Source of the DNA: Microvirga calopogonii
GTDB taxonomy: Bacteria; Pseudomonadota; Alphaproteobacteria; Rhizobiales; Beijerinckiaceae
Direction of reading: 5' to 3'
Length of the DNA stretch: 64,000 bases
Assembly (NCBI RefSeq): GCF_003347665.1
Contig: NZ_QDGA01000013.1
Coordinates: 1-64,000, forward strand
In this document: positions 63,735 through 64,000 of the stretch, piece by piece
How the letters are laid out: the number at the start of each line of letters is the position of its first letter
Numbering within the stretch: position 1 is the first letter of the stretch
Position numbers and translations under genes: made by a program
Notes under the pieces: model-generated
What the model was told of the DNA's origin: nothing
What the model saw: the letters and a program-made list of their open reading frames with translations, nothing else
Databases searched by the model: none

Positions 63735-64000
63735 CTAGCAGCCGATCTCGCTTTTGATCCTCTGGACCTCCGAGCGTGAACTACACACATTCTCGCAAGG
63801 GATGCCATCATTGTCGCCATCGGCCCGTCGGTAGCCGCCGCACCACATCTGGACTGCTTCCCGGCATGTGCTTGCTGCCTTGCAGGATCTGGCCTGGGCG
63901 ACCTGGAAGGGTCGCAGGCTCTCCAGCCGGTCGAGAAGAGGTGACGAGCCAGGTTGCTCGAAGGCGAGCGCGGGTCCGAGTTGGCTTCCTGCCAACAACA
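63735..64000 (-). CDS. Excalibur-domain protein, partial at window edge
   Basis: At least 87 residues; the frame is open to the right edge, so the N-terminus lies outside. The C-terminal CREAVQMWCGGYRRADGDND plus GIPCENVC is an Excalibur-type calcium-binding motif (D-x-D-x-D-G-x-x-C) with paired cysteines, usually secreted and often attached to nucleases. Whether a nuclease domain precedes it cannot be seen. Confidence 0.65.
   Translation of the reverse strand, partial: LLAGSQLGPALAFEQPGSSPLLDRLESLRPFQVAQARSCKAASTCREAVQMWCGGYRRADGDNDGIPCENVCSSRSEVQRIKSEIGC

Noticed and set aside
63735-63760. CGCTTTT near 63753 as the missing inverted end of the 21-bp repeat array
   Set aside because: Single short match inside the Excalibur coding frame, without periodic copies.

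Overview
The window looks like accessory DNA (a genomic island or megaplasmid segment) from a GC-rich alphaproteobacterium, most likely Hyphomicrobiales and possibly the Methylobacteriaceae/Microvirga group. This placement is inferred from base composition, the style of the arsenic genes, the many small response regulators and the NepR-like protein. No rRNA, tRNA or CRISPR array was seen. The only chromosomal-core trace is a short fragment matching the 3' end of gyrB.

Layout. 0.1-4 kb: a Tn554-type recombinase trio (TnpA/TnpB-like tyrosine recombinases and a TnpC-like coiled-coil protein). 4.3-9.8 kb: a DUF6880 protein, ribonuclease HI, a lipoprotein, a Phd/PIN toxin-antitoxin pair and unknown proteins. 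10.2-15.1 kb: a same-strand group of a small winged-helix-like protein, a GIY-YIG/DUF4357 protein, an unknown protein, a soluble FtsH-like AAA+ M41 protease without membrane segments, and a frameshifted gene. 15.2-15.5 kb: a gyrB 3'-end remnant, three 21-bp-spaced repeats resembling a Tn7-like transposon end, and a strong terminator. 15.6-20.4 kb (minus strand): an HNH nuclease carrying six perfect 41-residue DnaJ-type zinc modules, then an OLD-type ATPase/TOPRIM nuclease and a UvrD-like helicase, which together form a Gabija-like pair.

20.6-28.6 kb is an arsenic-resistance island: arsR, thioredoxin-type and glutaredoxin-type arsC, acr3, arsH, then a second arsR with its own regulon (DUF1127 protein, Cys-tailed flavoprotein, ArsK-like MFS exporter). 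Two ArsR-2 operators of identical 8-10-8 geometry precede arsR2 and the DUF1127 gene. A zinc-finger protein, two single-domain response regulators and a NepR-like protein lie between the halves. 28.6-31 kb: a metallo-beta-lactamase-fold protein, a Vgb-like propeller protein and a coupled cytochrome c. 31.2-42.5 kb: an SbcD/YhaO-like nuclease, a YhaN-like SMC ATPase and a 2,101-residue DUF4011/SF1 helicase/Vsr-like nuclease/DUF3320 protein. This is a candidate DNA-processing or defence module.

42.6-49.8 kb is plasmid-like and decayed: an IS701 remnant, a ParA/TraL-like ATPase with a divergent regulator region, a degenerate tyrosine recombinase, two IS6-family copies (one deleted, one frameshifted) and a broken peptide-ABC ATPase gene. 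49.9-60.2 kb (minus strand) is a likely single operon: MlrC-type M81 peptidase, YtcJ-like amidohydrolase, a complete Dpp-type peptide transporter, and an unusual fusion of a YkuD L,D-transpeptidase domain with an AstE/M14 amidohydrolase. It is divergent from a LysR regulator and is followed by a DapF-like racemase with an altered active-site loop. Together these suggest import and breakdown of cell-wall-type or other unusual peptides. An intact IS630 element with TA duplication and a canonical -1 slippery site follows, then a partial Excalibur-domain protein at the right edge.
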